Shown: positions 9,748-20,019, counted from the first letter of the stretch. The stretch: 64,000 nucleotides of DNA from Alcanivoracaceae bacterium (GCA_029212745.1 JARGOL010000003.1:62001-126000), one strand, 5' to 3'. A program made the numbers and translations. The notes: generated from the letters alone by a model not told the origin.

Positions 9748-10581
9748 TCAGATGGCCACCGGCGCCTTGATATGCGGATCGGGATCATACCCTTCAAGGG
9801 TGAAATCCTCGTAGCGGAACGCGAACAGGTCCGTCACCTCGGGATTCAGGTGCATGGTCGGCAGGGCCCGTGGTGTACGTGACAGCTGCTCGTCGGCCTG
9901 CTCGAGATGGTTGCTGTACAGGTGCGCATCACCGAGCGTATGCACAAAATCCCCCGGCTCCAGGCCGCACACCTGCGCCATCATCATCGCCAGCAGGCTG
10001 TAGGAGGCGATATTGAACGGCACGCCCAGGAAGATATCACCGCTGCGCTGGTACAGCTGGCAGCTCAGCCGGCCATCCGCCACATAGAACTGGAACAGGC
10101 AGTGGCACGGCGGCAACGCCTGGCGGCCCAGCGCGGCGTTGGCATCCGGGGAGATGGTCGGGTCGGGCAGCACCGCCGGGTTCCAGGCCGAGACCACCAG
10201 GCGGCGCGAATCCGGGTTGCGCCGGATCTCTGCCAGCACGTCTTCAATCTGGTCAATCACGCGCCCGTCCGGCGTCTTCCAGCTGCGCCACTGCTCGCCA
10301 TAAACAGGGCCCAGTTCGCCATCTTCGGTGGCCCATTCGTCCCAGATGGAAACGCCGTTCTCCTTCAGGTAGCGGATATTGGTTTCGCCACTGAGGAACC
10401 ACAACAGCTCGTGAATGATGGAGCGCAGGTGCAGCTTCTTGGTGGTCAGTACGGGAAAGCCATCCGCCAGGTTGAAACGCATCTGGTAACCGAACACGGC
10501 ATACGTGCCGGTGCCGGTACGGTCATCCTTGTAGATGCCGTTGTCGCGCACATGCCGGAGAAGATCGAGGTACTGTTTCAT
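9748..10581 (-). CDS. thyA: Thymidylate synthase
   Basis: Methylates dUMP to dTMP using methylene-tetrahydrofolate. 277 residues from the ATG at 10581 ([15 protein letters not shown]). The catalytic cysteine is in [12 protein letters not shown]; the folate/nucleotide-binding segments [17 protein letters not shown] and HLYSNHLEQ are intact. The ATG overlaps the lgt stop by four bases (ATGA), so lgt-thyA-folA read as one transcript. The same frame stays open about 120 codons further upstream, but that extension is antisense-like low-complexity sequence inside lgt and is not part of the protein. Confidence 0.97.
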   Translation of the reverse strand: MKQYLDLLRHVRDNGIYKDDRTGTGTYAVFGYQMRFNLADGFPVLTTKKLHLRSIIHELLWFLSGETNIRYLKENGVSIWDEWATEDGELGPVYGEQWRSWKTPDGRVIDQIEDVLAEIRRNPDSRRLVVSAWNPAVLPDPTISPDANAALGRQALPPCHCLFQFYVADGRLSCQLYQRSGDIFLGVPFNIASYSLLAMMMAQVCGLEPGDFVHTLGDAHLYSNHLEQADEQLSRTPRALPTMHLNPEVTDLFAFRYEDFTLEGYDPDPHIKAPVAI

Positions 10582-11378
10582 GGCTTTGCATTCCCCTTGT
10601 CTGCCTGGCGGTAGCCCCACACCATCATGGCCGCGCCGATGAATACCATTGGCAGGCTCAGCACCATGCCCATGGTCAGCCAGCCGCCGGCGAGATAACC
10701 AATGTGCGCATCCGGCTCGCGGAAAAATTCCGCCGCGATGCGCGCCACACCATACCCAACACCGAACAACCCCGTCACTGCCGCAGGCGGACGCGGGCGC
10801 CGGGAGAACCACCACAGCAGCACAAACAGCAACACGCCCTCGAGCATGAACTGGTACAGCTGCGACGGGTGGCGGGCCAGCTGCTGCGGATCGGTGGGGA
10901 ATACCATGGCCCAGGACACGTCCGAGGGCCGGCCCCACAGTTCCGCGTTGATGAAGTTACCCAGGCGGCCAGCACCTAGGCCGATGGGCACCATGGGCAC
11001 GATGAAATCCGCCGTCTCGAAATAGCCCTTGCCGGTCTTGCGCTTGAAATACCAGAACGCGGTGAGCACGCCGAGCATGCCACCGTGGAAGGCCATGCCG
11101 CCCTCCTGCAGCTTGAACACCCAGAGCAGGTCCTCGCTCCACTGGTCGAGACCGTAGAACAACCCGTAGCCCAGGCGGCCACCGACGATCACGCCCACGG
11201 CACCGTAGAAAATCAGGTCGCCCACCTGCTCGCTGGTCCAGCCACTGCCGGGCCGGCGAGCTCGCCAGACGCCCAGCCCCCAGGCACCGGCAAGGCCCAC
11301 CAGGTAGGTAATGCCATACCAGTAGATCTGGATCGGGCCCAGGGACAGGGCAACCGGGTCAATGTCCGGATACTGCAT
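10578..11378 (-). CDS. lgt: Prolipoprotein diacylglyceryl transferase
   Basis: Inner-membrane enzyme that attaches diacylglycerol to the lipobox cysteine of prolipoproteins. 266 residues with about seven hydrophobic segments; the family signature [15 protein letters not shown] is present. The start [16 protein letters not shown] at 11378 is preferred over an ATG eight codons earlier because GGGAAG lies about eight bases upstream of it and it matches the usual Lgt N-terminus. Overlaps thyA by ATGA. Several lipoproteins in this window would be its substrates. Confidence 0.95.
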   Translation of the reverse strand: MQYPDIDPVALSLGPIQIYWYGITYLVGLAGAWGLGVWRARRPGSGWTSEQVGDLIFYGAVGVIVGGRLGYGLFYGLDQWSEDLLWVFKLQEGGMAFHGGMLGVLTAFWYFKRKTGKGYFETADFIVPMVPIGLGAGRLGNFINAELWGRPSDVSWAMVFPTDPQQLARHPSQLYQFMLEGVLLFVLLWWFSRRPRPPAAVTGLFGVGYGVARIAAEFFREPDAHIGYLAGGWLTMGMVLSLPMVFIGAAMMVWGYRQADKGNAKP

Positions 11379-11408
11379 CGCGTTTCTTCCCGTCAGGAAC
11401 ATCCATCA

Positions 11409-12218
11409 TCAGGCCACCAGCCGGCCGTAAACCAGCTCGGCACCAATCAGCAACAGCACCACCGCAAACACCTGGCGCAGGCGCTTGCCCGGCAGGCGGT
11501 GGGCCAGGCGCGCACCCACCCGCGCCATCGGCACGCTGGCGACAACAATGGCACCCACAGCGGGCAGGTAGACATAGCCGGCCGATCCTGCCGGCAGGCC
11601 CGTCACACCCCAACCGGCATACAGGAAACCGAGGCAGCCACCCACGGCAATCACCAGGCCACAGGCCGCGGCCACGGCCACGGCCTGCTGCATGCGTACA
11701 CCGCGCCAGCTCAGGAACGGCACCGTCAACGAGCCACCACCGATACCGAACAGGCTCGACAGTGTACCGATCACGGCGCCGGCTGCCACCAGCAGCGCCG
11801 TGCCGGGCAGGCGTTCCGGCACGGACGCGGCCCGGCGCTGGCCACTGACCAGCATCTGCACGGCAATGACCATGGCAAAAAAACCGAACAGGCCGGCCAG
11901 CCAGGCGCCGGGCATGATGCTGGCAAGCTGCGCCCCGCCCAGGGCGCCAACCACGATGCCCAGCGACAGCCGCACCACCAGCGGCCAGCGCAGCCCGCCA
12001 AGCCGGTGGTGCGTGTGAATGGCGCTCATGGAGGTAAAGGCAATGGTGGCCAGCGACGTGGCCACGGCCATGGGCGCGGCCTGATCGAGGGAAATGCCCT
12101 GCAGCGGCAACAGGTACAGCAGGGCCGGCACGATCACCACGCCACCGCCCAGGCCCAGGGCACCGGCCAGCAGGCCCGCCAGCAGGCCCAGCATCAGACA
12201 AAGCAGGATCAGTTCCAA
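11409..12218 (-). CDS. TauE/SafE-family permease (probable sulfite/organosulfonate exporter type)
   Basis: 269 residues, about eight membrane segments, arranged as two related halves. Each half begins with a glycine-rich motif: GALGLGGGVVIVPALLY near the N-terminus and SLFGIGGGSLTVPFLSW in the middle, the TauE/SafE hallmark. Members export sulfite, sulfoacetate or other small anions, and substrate cannot be read from sequence. It is 30 bases upstream of lgt on the same strand and could lead this transcript. Confidence 0.87.
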   Translation of the reverse strand: MELILLCLMLGLLAGLLAGALGLGGGVVIVPALLYLLPLQGISLDQAAPMAVATSLATIAFTSMSAIHTHHRLGGLRWPLVVRLSLGIVVGALGGAQLASIMPGAWLAGLFGFFAMVIAVQMLVSGQRRAASVPERLPGTALLVAAGAVIGTLSSLFGIGGGSLTVPFLSWRGVRMQQAVAVAAACGLVIAVGGCLGFLYAGWGVTGLPAGSAGYVYLPAVGAIVVASVPMARVGARLAHRLPGKRLRQVFAVVLLLIGAELVYGRLVA

Positions 12219-12325
12219 AACACCCCCGGCACCGCCAGCACCCGGACTCTATTGTGCGTAACAAGGATGCCCCGGGCGCGTCAGGACGCTATCCTACCAC
12301 CACGCCAACAAAGGGTCAGAGAGGT

Positions 12326-13072
12326 ATGTGCATAATCCTGTTTTCCTGGCAGCCGGAGCGCGATACGCCGCTGGTGGTCGCCGCCAACCGGGACGAATTC
12401 CACCACCGCCCTGCCGAAGCAGCGCGCTGGCGCAGTGACGTCCTCTGCGGCCTGGACCTGGAGGCCAACGGCACCTGGCTGGGCGTCACCCGGGCGGGCC
12501 GCTTTGCCGCCGTCACCAACTACCGGGAGCCGATCCAGGACCAGCAACCGGGGCGACGCTCGCGCGGCATGCTGCCGCTGGACTTCCTGCACAACGACCT
12601 TTCCCCGGCCGAGTACATGGACAGCATCGTGCCGGAGCAGGAGGAGTTCGGCGGCTTCAACCTGCTCGCCGGGGATGGCCGGGCGCTCTGGTACATGAGC
12701 AACCGCGGCGCCGCCCCGTGCCCGGTGGAGCCCGGCATCCATGCCCTCAGCAACGGCCTGCTGGACACCACCTGGCCCAAGACCGAGCGCGGCAAGGCGC
12801 GGCTGGCCCAGTCCCTGGACCAGGACGACCTGCTGCCGGCCCTGCTGGATGTACTGCGCGATGACACCGTGCCGGACGACAGCGAACTGCCGCAGACAGG
12901 CGTGGGCCTGGAGCTTGAGCGTCTGGTGGCACCGATCTTCATAGCCTCCGCCACCTACGGCACCCGCGCCAGCACGGCGCTGGCCATGAGCGCCGACGGC
13001 GGCCAGTTCACCGAGCAGCGCTGGCAGCCCAGCGGCATGCCGGCGGACGACGCCAGTACCTATCGCTGGTGA
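12326..13072 (+). CDS. NRDE-family protein (DUF833/TANGO2-like)
   Basis: 248 residues starting MCIILFSWQPERDTPLVVAANRDEF, with the catalytic-type N-terminal Cys2 and the family-naming NRDE motif, both as in Ntn-hydrolase-like TANGO2 proteins. The start at 12326 is chosen because Cys2 is characteristic and AAGGG lies about ten bases upstream; the open frame upstream is not family-like. Function is not established in bacteria; human TANGO2 is linked to heme and lipid handling. Divergent from the TauE-like gene and monocistronic. Confidence 0.88.
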   Translation: MCIILFSWQPERDTPLVVAANRDEFHHRPAEAARWRSDVLCGLDLEANGTWLGVTRAGRFAAVTNYREPIQDQQPGRRSRGMLPLDFLHNDLSPAEYMDSIVPEQEEFGGFNLLAGDGRALWYMSNRGAAPCPVEPGIHALSNGLLDTTWPKTERGKARLAQSLDQDDLLPALLDVLRDDTVPDDSELPQTGVGLELERLVAPIFIASATYGTRASTALAMSADGGQFTEQRWQPSGMPADDASTYRW

Positions 13073-13171
13073 GGCACCAACAGAAATGCATATAAATAAT
13101 CTTTTTTATTCTTTTTAATTTTCCTGCGCCCTGACTAGACTGCCACGGTTCAGGTATTTCCGGGGGACACC
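13073..13171 (+). promoter_or_regulatory. AT-rich leader/promoter region of the SLC13 permease gene
   Basis: This 99-base gap contains a markedly A/T-rich block (about 13086-13124), like an UP element. It is followed by a possible -10 TAGACT at 13136-13141. No convincing -35 is seen, so the exact promoter is uncertain. Confidence 0.4.
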
Positions 13172-14941
13172 ATGGACTGGCAAGGCTGGTTCACCATATT
13201 CATCACGGCCAGCACGCTGGTCACACTGATGGCCACACGCCTGAGCCCGGACCTGGTGCTGATGGGCGCGCTGTCGGTGTTGCTGTTCAGCGGCATTCTC
13301 GATGCCGACCTGGCGCTGGCCGGGTTCTCCAACAGCGGCCTGATTACCGTCGCCGCCATGTTCGTGGTGGCCGCCGGCATCCGCGCCTCCGGCGGCGTCG
13401 ACCTGGTGGTCCACAACCTGCTCGGCCGGCCACGCTCGGTGCGCGGTGCACTGGCACGCCTGACCCTGCCGGTGGCGTCCCTGTCCGGCTTTCTCAACAA
13501 CACCCCGGTGGTGGCCACCATGATCCCGGCGGTGACGCGCTGGGCCAGGCAGATCGGCATCCCCTCATCGCGGCTGATGATCCCGCTGTCCTATGCCTCG
13601 ATCCTGGGCGGCTGCGTCACCCTGATCGGCACCAGTACCAACCTGGTGGTCAACGGCCAGTACCAGGCACTCACCGGTGAGCCGGCGCTGGGGCTGTTCA
13701 CCATCACCGGCGTGGGCCTGGCGGTGGCGGCGGTGGGCCTGCTGATCCTGCTGCTGGTCAGCCCGATCCTGCTGCCGGAACGACGCAGCCCCGATGAAAC
13801 CTTTGCCGACAAGCGCAGCTTCACCTTTGAAGTGGCCGTGGCCCATGACGGCCCACTGGTGGGCAAGAACATTGTCGAGGCCGGACTGCGCCACCTGAAA
13901 CGCATCTACCTGGTGGAGATCGAACGCAACGGCGGCATCCTCACGGCGGTGACGCCGGAAGAACGCCTGCATGGCGGTGACCGTCTGGTGTTCGTGGGCG
14001 ATACCGAAGCCATCGTGGATGTGCTGCGTATTCCCGGGCTGGTGGCGTCCGTGGGCAAGCAGCCGGTGATCGAGCGCAACGCACCGGAGCGCCGCCTGGT
14101 GGAAGCGGTGGTTTCGCCCAACTGCGAAGGCATCGGCAAGACCATCAAGGACGGCCGTTTCCGTGACCGCTACGGCGCCGTGGTACTGGCGGTGGCGCGC
14201 AACGGCGAACACGTCAAGGGCCGGCTGAGTTCCATCGTGCTCGAGCCCGGCGACGTACTGCTGCTGGAAGCGCGGCCGGCGTTTGTCAGCCGGCAACGGT
14301 TCTCCCGCGATTTCCTGCTCATCAGCGAACTGGATGAAGAGCGTCCCGACCACAGCCGGGCACTGGTGAGCTGGGCGATTCTGTCGGCCCTGGTACTGCT
14401 CGCCTCCACCGGCATCACCAGCATGCTGGAAGCGGCCCTGCTCGGGGCCGGCGCCATGGTCGCCAGTCGCTGCGTCAGCCTGGCCGATGCCAAGCGCAGC
14501 CTCGACCTGACCGTGCTGATCACCATCGCCGCCAGTTTCTCCCTGGGCAACGCCTTGCAGGCCACCGGTGCCGCCGACTACCTCGGCGAGTCGCTGCTGA
14601 CCCTGTCCGGCGGCCACCCCTGGTTGCTGTTGCTGCTCACCTTCGTGGCGGTGTCGGTCCTCACGGAGATGGTTACCAATAATGCCGCGGCGCTGATCAT
14701 GTTACCCATCGTGCTGGCGGTAACGGAAAGCCTGGGACTGAACGCAGTGCCTTACGTGATCACGGTGATGCTGGCCGCATCCGCCAGCTTTGCCACGCCA
14801 CTGGGCTACCAGACCAACCTGATGGTGTACGGCCCGGGCGGTTATCACTTCTCGGATTTCCTGCGCATGGGCCTGCTGATGAATTTCTCGGTGGGTGTCA
14901 CCACGGTACTGGTGGTACCGCTGATCTGGCCGTTGCAGTGA
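13172..14941 (+). CDS. SLC13/DASS-type anion permease with two RCK-C (TrkA-C) domains
   Basis: 589 residues. An N-terminal membrane half (about 1-200) and a C-terminal membrane half (about 395-589) flank a soluble insert with two RCK-C modules. The first starts near residue 212 (FEVAVAHDGPLVGKNIVEAG) and the second near 305 (RRLVEAVVSPNCEGIGKTI). The re-entrant loop motifs are present: SGFLNNTPVVATMIPAV and TEMVTNNAAALIMLPIV. GTSTNLVVNG follows the first. Proteins of this layout carry divalent anions such as sulfate or dicarboxylates with sodium; the RCK-C modules probably sense a ligand. Substrate not assignable. Confidence 0.9.
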   Translation: MDWQGWFTIFITASTLVTLMATRLSPDLVLMGALSVLLFSGILDADLALAGFSNSGLITVAAMFVVAAGIRASGGVDLVVHNLLGRPRSVRGALARLTLPVASLSGFLNNTPVVATMIPAVTRWARQIGIPSSRLMIPLSYASILGGCVTLIGTSTNLVVNGQYQALTGEPALGLFTITGVGLAVAAVGLLILLLVSPILLPERRSPDETFADKRSFTFEVAVAHDGPLVGKNIVEAGLRHLKRIYLVEIERNGGILTAVTPEERLHGGDRLVFVGDTEAIVDVLRIPGLVASVGKQPVIERNAPERRLVEAVVSPNCEGIGKTIKDGRFRDRYGAVVLAVARNGEHVKGRLSSIVLEPGDVLLLEARPAFVSRQRFSRDFLLISELDEERPDHSRALVSWAILSALVLLASTGITSMLEAALLGAGAMVASRCVSLADAKRSLDLTVLITIAASFSLGNALQATGAADYLGESLLTLSGGHPWLLLLLTFVAVSVLTEMVTNNAAALIMLPIVLAVTESLGLNAVPYVITVMLAASASFATPLGYQTNLMVYGPGGYHFSDFLRMGLLMNFSVGVTTVLVVPLIWPLQ

Positions 14942-14965
14942 TATGGCTTGATTTGTGGGGGGGAG

Positions 14966-15054
14966 CCCTCACCCCAACCCCTCTCCCAAAGGGAGAGGGG
15001 CTTCAAGCCACCTGGAGAGTCCCCTCTCCCTTCGGGAGAGGGACAGGGTGAGGG
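14966..15054. repeat. REP-like nested inverted repeat between convergent genes
   Basis: An outer inverted repeat CCCTCACCC (14966-14974) / GGGTGAGGG (15046-15054) encloses two tandem hairpins: CCCCTCTCCC/GGGAGAGGGG with loop AAA (14978-15000), and CCCTCTCCC/GGGAGAGGG with loop TTC (15022-15042). It lies between convergent SLC13 and ptsP genes. The composition matches dispersed intergenic repeats common in GC-rich proteobacteria. It may also serve as a bidirectional terminator, though no T-run follows. Confidence 0.85.
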
Positions 15055-15085
15055 AATCACCCACCCCGAATGAACCGCAAACGTC

Positions 15086-17362
15086 TCACTGAATATTCCG
15101 GCGCCGGCCCAGCAGTTCCTCGAGGCCGGCCTTTTCCAGCTGCAGGTCCACGTACGCACTGATCACTTCGCTGTTATCCATGGCCAGCACCTCGTTGAGC
15201 AACTGACGGGCAAACATGGCACTGACCTGGCGAATCGCCGCCTTGACCTTGAGCAGGTTGGACGCGCTCATGCTCAGGGTGTTCACCCCCATGGCCATGA
15301 GGATCAGCGCCGAGCCCGGGTCACCGGCCATCTCGCCACACACGGACACGGGCTTGCCTTCCTCGTGCGCCTGCTCGACCACATGAATGATCGCCTGCAG
15401 CACCGCCGGGTGCCATGAGCTGTAAAGGTCCGCCACCTGGCGGTTGTTGCGATCCACGGCCAGCAGGTACTGGGTCAGGTCGTTGGTACCCACCGACAGG
15501 AAATCCACTCGCTGGGCCAGGGCACGGGCCTGGTACACGGCGGCCGGCACTTCGATCATCACGCCCACCGGTGGCATGGGAATATCCATGCCTTCCTCGC
15601 GCACTTCCAGCCAGGCACGGTGGATCAGGTGCTGGGCTTCTTCCACCTCGATCACCGAGGTCACCATCGGCAACATGATGCGCAGGTTGTTGAGTCCTTC
15701 GCTGGCCTTGAGCATGGCGCGCACCTGCACCATGAAAATCTCCGGGTGGTCCAGCGTCAGGCGGATGCCCCGCCAGCCAAGAAACGGGTTCTCTTCCTCG
15801 ATCGGGAAATACGGCAGCGACTTGTCGCCGCCAACGTCCAGCGTGCGCATGGTCACCGGCCGCGGCGCAAACGCCTGGAGCTGCTCCCGGTAAATCACGC
15901 GCTGCTCCTCCTCGGACGGAAAACGGTCACGCACCATGAACGGAATCTCGGTGCGGTACAGGCCCACGCCCTCTGCACCGCGGTCCAGGGAGCGGGCGAT
16001 ATCGGTCATCAACCCGGTGTTGACCATAACCTCCATGGCCAGGCCGTCGGTGGTACGGGCCGGCTCGTCCCGCAGCTTCTCGAGGCCAGCCTGCAGGGTG
16101 CGTTCTTCCTCGATGATCTGCTCGAACTGCTCGCGCAGCTCGGCACCCGGGTTGCTGATCACCCGGCCGCGGTAACCGTCAATGATCACCTCGGCGCCAT
16201 CCATCTGCTTGAGCGGCAGACCCTGCGCTCCCACCACGGTGGGAATACCCATGGCGCGGGCCACGATGGCCATGTGCGAGTTGCGCGAACCGACCCGCGT
16301 GGCGATGCCGGTCACTTTGTCGCGCGGCACTTCCATCAGCATGGGCGTGGTGATTTCGTCACCGATCAGCACCGCGTTTTCGGGAAAATCCTGCTGGCGC
16401 CGGGACCCGGTTTGCAGATAGGCCAGTACACGCCGGCCGATGTCGCGCACATCCGCCGCACGCTCGCGCAGGTAGGCGTCGTCCATCAACTCGAAGTTGC
16501 GCACGTGCTCGTCCACCACCATGCGCAATGCACCCTGGGCCCAATGGCCTTCGCGAATGCGGGTCACCACCTCACCCGGCAGTGCATGCCGGTCGAGCAT
16601 GCGCAGGTAAACCTCGAACAGTGCCTGCTCCTCGCGGCCCAGCGAGCGGCTGGCGCGCTCGGCCAGCTCACGCACTTCACTGCGCACCTGCACCAGGGCG
16701 GAATCAAGACGGGAGATTTCTTCCTCCACATCCTCGGCCGCGCGGTCGGGCACCGAGGACAGGTCCGCGGGCGGATACAGCAGTACTGCTTCACCGATCA
16801 CTGCACCCTGGCAGGCCGACATGCCGTCATAGAAAGCCGTGTGGGTGTCCCCGGTATCCATGGCCTGCAGCTGGCCGGTGGCACGGGCGTGGGCCACCAC
16901 CGCAGACAACTGCGCCGAAATGGTGACCAGGAAGGCCTCCTCACTCTGGTCGAAACGGCGACTGTCGCGCTGCTGGATGACCAGCACACCCAGCACCTTG
17001 CCGTGATGGATCACCGGCACGCCAAGAAAGGCATGGAACGGGTCTTCGCCGGTCTCGGCCAGGTAATGGAACTTGGGATGGGTGTGGGCGTTCTCCAGGT
17101 TGACCGGCTCCTCGCGCAGGCCCACCTGGCCCACCAAGCCCTCGGACAACCCCAGGCTGACATTGCCGATGGCCTCCGGCTTGAGACCTTCCGACGCCAT
17201 CAGTACATAGCGCTGGCCACTGTCATCAAGCAGGTAGATGGAGCACACCTCGGTGCCCATGGCATCACGCACCCGACGCGCCATGAGGTCCAGGGCCAGG
17301 CGCACCGTTTCGGCGCTGTTGACCTCCTGGACGATCTTGCGCAGCACATCAAGCACGATCAC
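15086..17362 (-). CDS. ptsP: Nitrogen PTS enzyme I (phosphoenolpyruvate-protein phosphotransferase, EI-Ntr)
   Basis: 758 residues, full-length EI-Ntr. An N-terminal GAF domain (about 10-160; [20 protein letters not shown]) precedes the PTS EI phosphohistidine domain (active His in [17 protein letters not shown]). The PEP-binding TIM barrel follows ([17 protein letters not shown]; catalytic-type Cys in CGEMAGDP). It phosphorylates NPr and then EIIA-Ntr, a regulatory relay linking nitrogen status to potassium handling and metabolism. The start overlaps the rppH 3' end by 14 bases, the conserved rppH-ptsP arrangement of gammaproteobacteria. Confidence 0.97.
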   Translation of the reverse strand: MIVLDVLRKIVQEVNSAETVRLALDLMARRVRDAMGTEVCSIYLLDDSGQRYVLMASEGLKPEAIGNVSLGLSEGLVGQVGLREEPVNLENAHTHPKFHYLAETGEDPFHAFLGVPVIHHGKVLGVLVIQQRDSRRFDQSEEAFLVTISAQLSAVVAHARATGQLQAMDTGDTHTAFYDGMSACQGAVIGEAVLLYPPADLSSVPDRAAEDVEEEISRLDSALVQVRSEVRELAERASRSLGREEQALFEVYLRMLDRHALPGEVVTRIREGHWAQGALRMVVDEHVRNFELMDDAYLRERAADVRDIGRRVLAYLQTGSRRQQDFPENAVLIGDEITTPMLMEVPRDKVTGIATRVGSRNSHMAIVARAMGIPTVVGAQGLPLKQMDGAEVIIDGYRGRVISNPGAELREQFEQIIEEERTLQAGLEKLRDEPARTTDGLAMEVMVNTGLMTDIARSLDRGAEGVGLYRTEIPFMVRDRFPSEEEQRVIYREQLQAFAPRPVTMRTLDVGGDKSLPYFPIEEENPFLGWRGIRLTLDHPEIFMVQVRAMLKASEGLNNLRIMLPMVTSVIEVEEAQHLIHRAWLEVREEGMDIPMPPVGVMIEVPAAVYQARALAQRVDFLSVGTNDLTQYLLAVDRNNRQVADLYSSWHPAVLQAIIHVVEQAHEEGKPVSVCGEMAGDPGSALILMAMGVNTLSMSASNLLKVKAAIRQVSAMFARQLLNEVLAMDNSEVISAYVDLQLEKAGLEELLGRRRNIQ

Positions 17363-17870
17363 CTCCGGCGGATGGCGCGCGCATGTCCTTCAGGGCCGGG
17401 TGCAGCTCTTTCAGGGCACGCAGGTACACCCCGCGCTTGAACGGCACCACCTTGCGGATCGGGTACCAGTAGCTGACCCAGCGCCAGTCAACAAACTCGG
17501 GCGAGTCGGAGGCGGCCAGGTCGATGCAGCTTTCCTCGGCCTCAAGCTTGAGCAGGAACCATTTCTGGCGCTGGCCGATGCAACGCTTGCCCTCGGTCTT
17601 GCGCCGCAGGAAACGCCGCGGCAGGCGATACTTGAGCCAGCCACGGGTGCTGGCAACAATGCTGACATGTTCCGGCAGCAGGCCCACTTCTTCATGCAGT
17701 TCCCGGTAAAGGGTCTGCTCCGGGGTTTCCTCCGGCATCATCCCGCCCTGCGGGAACTGCCAGGCGTCGCGGTTTCCTACCCGCCTGCCCCAGAACAATC
17801 GTCCCTCCGGCGAGGCAATAATGATCCCCACGTTGAGACGAAAGCCGTCATCATCAATGATTGCGCTCAT
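17349..17870 (-). CDS. rppH: RNA pyrophosphohydrolase (Nudix)
   Basis: Removes pyrophosphate from 5'-triphosphorylated mRNA to start RNase E-dependent decay. 173 residues starting [16 protein letters not shown] at 17870; a longer open frame to 17963 lacks family resemblance. The Nudix box is complete ([20 protein letters not shown]). The WRWVSYWYP region and the basic [11 protein letters not shown] segment are typical. Co-transcribed with ptsP by a 14-base overlap. Confidence 0.96.
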   Translation of the reverse strand: MSAIIDDDGFRLNVGIIIASPEGRLFWGRRVGNRDAWQFPQGGMMPEETPEQTLYRELHEEVGLLPEHVSIVASTRGWLKYRLPRRFLRRKTEGKRCIGQRQKWFLLKLEAEESCIDLAASDSPEFVDWRWVSYWYPIRKVVPFKRGVYLRALKELHPALKDMRAPSAGGDRA

Positions 17871-18049
17871 GTTGCTGCCTGTATGGGCAGGGTCAGTCGC
17901 GATGAATAACCCTGCAATATGCCGGGGAAAGGCCGCCAACGGCGGCGATTTCCATTGCCTCAATTAAACCTTGCCGGGCACCATGCAATCAATCGGCCAT
18001 TCAGAGGACCGTGAAGCTCTGCTATGCTCACGGCCGTTGGGGGGATGCA

Positions 18050-18706
18050 ATGGCACTGGCAATATTTGATCTGGACAACACACTGATCGCGGGCGATTCC
18101 GATCACCTGTGGGGTGACTTCCTGGTGGCGCGTGGGCTGGTGGATGGCGAGGCCTACAAGGCCACCAACGACCAGTTTTACCAGGATTACCTGAACGGCC
18201 GGCTGGATATCATCGCCTACCTGCGTTTTGCCCTTGCCGTGCTCGCTGAACATGACATGGATGAACTGGCCACGCTGCACCAGCAATTCATGGCGGAAAT
18301 CATCGAGCCGATCCTGCTGCCGAAAGCCTTTGAGCTGCTTGAAAGACACCGCAAGCGCGGCGACTTCCTGCTTATCATCACCGCCACCAATGATTTCGTC
18401 ACCGCCCCGATTGCCGAGCGCCTCAAGGTGGATGACCTGCTCGCCACCTGTGCCGAGCAACGCCACGGGCGCTACACCGGTGATGTCGCCGGCACGCCCT
18501 GCTACCGCGAAGGCAAAGTGGAGCGCCTGCGTCACTGGCTCGCCGACACCGGCCACAGTCTCGACGGCAGCCACTTCTACAGTGATTCACACAACGACCT
18601 GCCCCTGCTGGAAACCGTGGATACGGCCATCGCAGTGGACCCGGACCCGGTGCTGGACCGGGAAGCGCGCGAGCGCGGGTGGCCGGTCATCAGCCTGAGG
18701 AGCTGA
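18050..18706 (+). CDS. HAD-IB phosphatase (SerB-like; possible histidinol-phosphatase)
   Basis: 218 residues from ATG 18050, with a strong GGGGGGA upstream. HAD motif I is FDLDNTLIAGDSD (nucleophile Asp8), motif II is in LLIITATND, motif III is the Lys in CYREGKVERL, and motif IV is FYSDSHNDLP. The helical cap follows motif I. The position next to rppH-ptsP matches a Pseudomonas HAD gene that I recall being assigned histidinol-phosphate phosphatase activity. That is recollection plus synteny, not something the sequence proves. A possible -10 (TATGCT, 18023-18028) precedes it. Confidence 0.85.
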   Translation: MALAIFDLDNTLIAGDSDHLWGDFLVARGLVDGEAYKATNDQFYQDYLNGRLDIIAYLRFALAVLAEHDMDELATLHQQFMAEIIEPILLPKAFELLERHRKRGDFLLIITATNDFVTAPIAERLKVDDLLATCAEQRHGRYTGDVAGTPCYREGKVERLRHWLADTGHSLDGSHFYSDSHNDLPLLETVDTAIAVDPDPVLDREARERGWPVISLRS

Positions 18707-18708
18707 CC

Positions 18709-19896
18709 ATGCGCGCCCTGCTATTGAGCCTGATGCTCCTGCTGGCCGCCTGCGACCAGTCACCGGCGCCGCCGGCACAGGATGCGCCGGCGCCGGTCAC
18801 CGCCCAGCCCGTGGCCATGTCCGAACAGGAAAAGGCACTCAGGGCGGCACTCACCGCGGCCAGTGACCAGCGCCTGCGGCGGCTCAACGCCACCGCCAAC
18901 GGCTTCGCCGATGCCATCACCGGTCTGCTCGACGACCCGGGCGATGCGCGCCTGGCCACGGCCCAGCAGGCCTGGGAGCATTTCTATGCCGCCTTCAACC
19001 AGGCCGGCGTCATCCTCGAATGCCGGGCACAGAGCAGCGAGCACGGCCAGGCCCGGCTGGCGCGCAGCGATCCGTTCCCGATCCTGCCCGGCTATATCGA
19101 CAGCCTGGCGCGCTGGCCCGGCAGCGGCATTGTCAACGACACCAATGTCAGCCTGACCCGCGAGGCACTGCTTGAGCAGCAGGGCGCCACCAGCGATGCC
19201 GAAGCCAGCCTCGGCTTCCAGGTGATCCAGTTCCTGTTGTTCGGTGAGCCGGAGAAAACCCGGGCCGTGGCAGACCTGGCCCTGCCCGGCGCAGCGCCGG
19301 CAGACACTGCCGAAACGGAAAAAACGGTAGAAACGGAAGAAACGGCAGACGATGCGGGCAACCCGGCCGAGCCCGAGCCGGCACGCGCCGACGAACCGGC
19401 TGCCGACGCTGCAACCGCACTGGCCGAACCTGACGCTGATGCCCTCGAGCACGCGGGGGCGGACTACGCGCCCCTGCCGCCGGAAAACCAGATTGAACGG
19501 CGCCGCGCCTATCTCGCCACCGCCACCGAACTGCTGGTGGAAGACATACTGCTGCTGGCCCACAACAGCAGTGCCCTGCCGCAAAGCGTGCAGGACTGCC
19601 CTGTCAGCGCCCTGCGCCGTGTGACAGCGCGCCTGCTGTTACTGGCGAACATGGATGCCGAGCAATCCGTGGCCGGCGACTACATGGCCGCCAACGCCCA
19701 GCAGATTGCCCGCGACAACCTGCACCAGGCACTGACAGGCTGGCTGGAAAAGGACGGCGCCCTGGCGGCCTGGGCCTACAGCCAGGATGAAACCATTCGC
19801 CCGACCCTTGACCCGCTGCTGGAAAGCCCGCCTGCTGCCAACGACGTGGAAGCACTGCAGCAAACCCACGCGCTGCTCGCCGCCCTGGCGCAATAG
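18709..19896 (+). CDS. Imelysin-like lipoprotein with degenerate GxHxxE motif
   Basis: 395 residues. The start at 18709 (MRALLLSLMLLLAACDQSP) gives a clear lipobox LAAC with Asp at +2, two bases after the HAD stop and behind GAGGAG. The body resembles the imelysin (IrpA/ICMP, peptidase M75-like) helical fold in two halves, joined by a very acidic Thr/Glu/Ala/Pro-rich linker of about 70 residues (roughly 195-260). The usual GxHxxE signature reads GFQVIQFLLFGE here, so both the His and the Glu are Gln. Imelysin family members bind iron or heme at the periplasmic or outer surface; with these changes a different or lost metal role is likely. Confidence 0.75.
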   Translation: MRALLLSLMLLLAACDQSPAPPAQDAPAPVTAQPVAMSEQEKALRAALTAASDQRLRRLNATANGFADAITGLLDDPGDARLATAQQAWEHFYAAFNQAGVILECRAQSSEHGQARLARSDPFPILPGYIDSLARWPGSGIVNDTNVSLTREALLEQQGATSDAEASLGFQVIQFLLFGEPEKTRAVADLALPGAAPADTAETEKTVETEETADDAGNPAEPEPARADEPAADAATALAEPDADALEHAGADYAPLPPENQIERRRAYLATATELLVEDILLLAHNSSALPQSVQDCPVSALRRVTARLLLLANMDAEQSVAGDYMAANAQQIARDNLHQALTGWLEKDGALAAWAYSQDETIRPTLDPLLESPPAANDVEALQQTHALLAALAQ

Positions 19897-19935
19897 CAGT
19901 CAAGTCTCCACCAGCGACGCGCACTGTCCCGCCAT

Positions 19936-19962
19936 AAAAAAAGGCGCCCGAAGGCGCCTTTA
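19936..19962. terminator. Bidirectional Rho-independent terminator
   Basis: AAGGCGCC (19941-19948) pairs with the GGCGCCTT at 19953-19960. On the minus strand the hairpin is followed by seven T (A-run 19936-19942); on the plus strand by only three. It sits between the convergent imelysin-like gene and barrel gene. Confidence 0.88.
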
Positions 19963-20019
19963 CTGATCGGTTCCGCAACCATCATCCGCTGCGGAACCCG
20001 CCAGCCAGATCAACCAGAC

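Noticed and set aside
10582-10938. N-terminal extension of thyA in the same frame
   Set aside because: Lies inside lgt and encodes Pro/Ala/Arg-rich non-family sequence; the normal ThyA start is at 10581 with an ATGA overlap.
15620-17440. 606-codon open frame on the plus strand opposite ptsP
   Set aside because: Antisense shadow of a GC-rich gene; sequence is His/Gln/Gly-rich without domain features, while the minus strand encodes a full PtsP.
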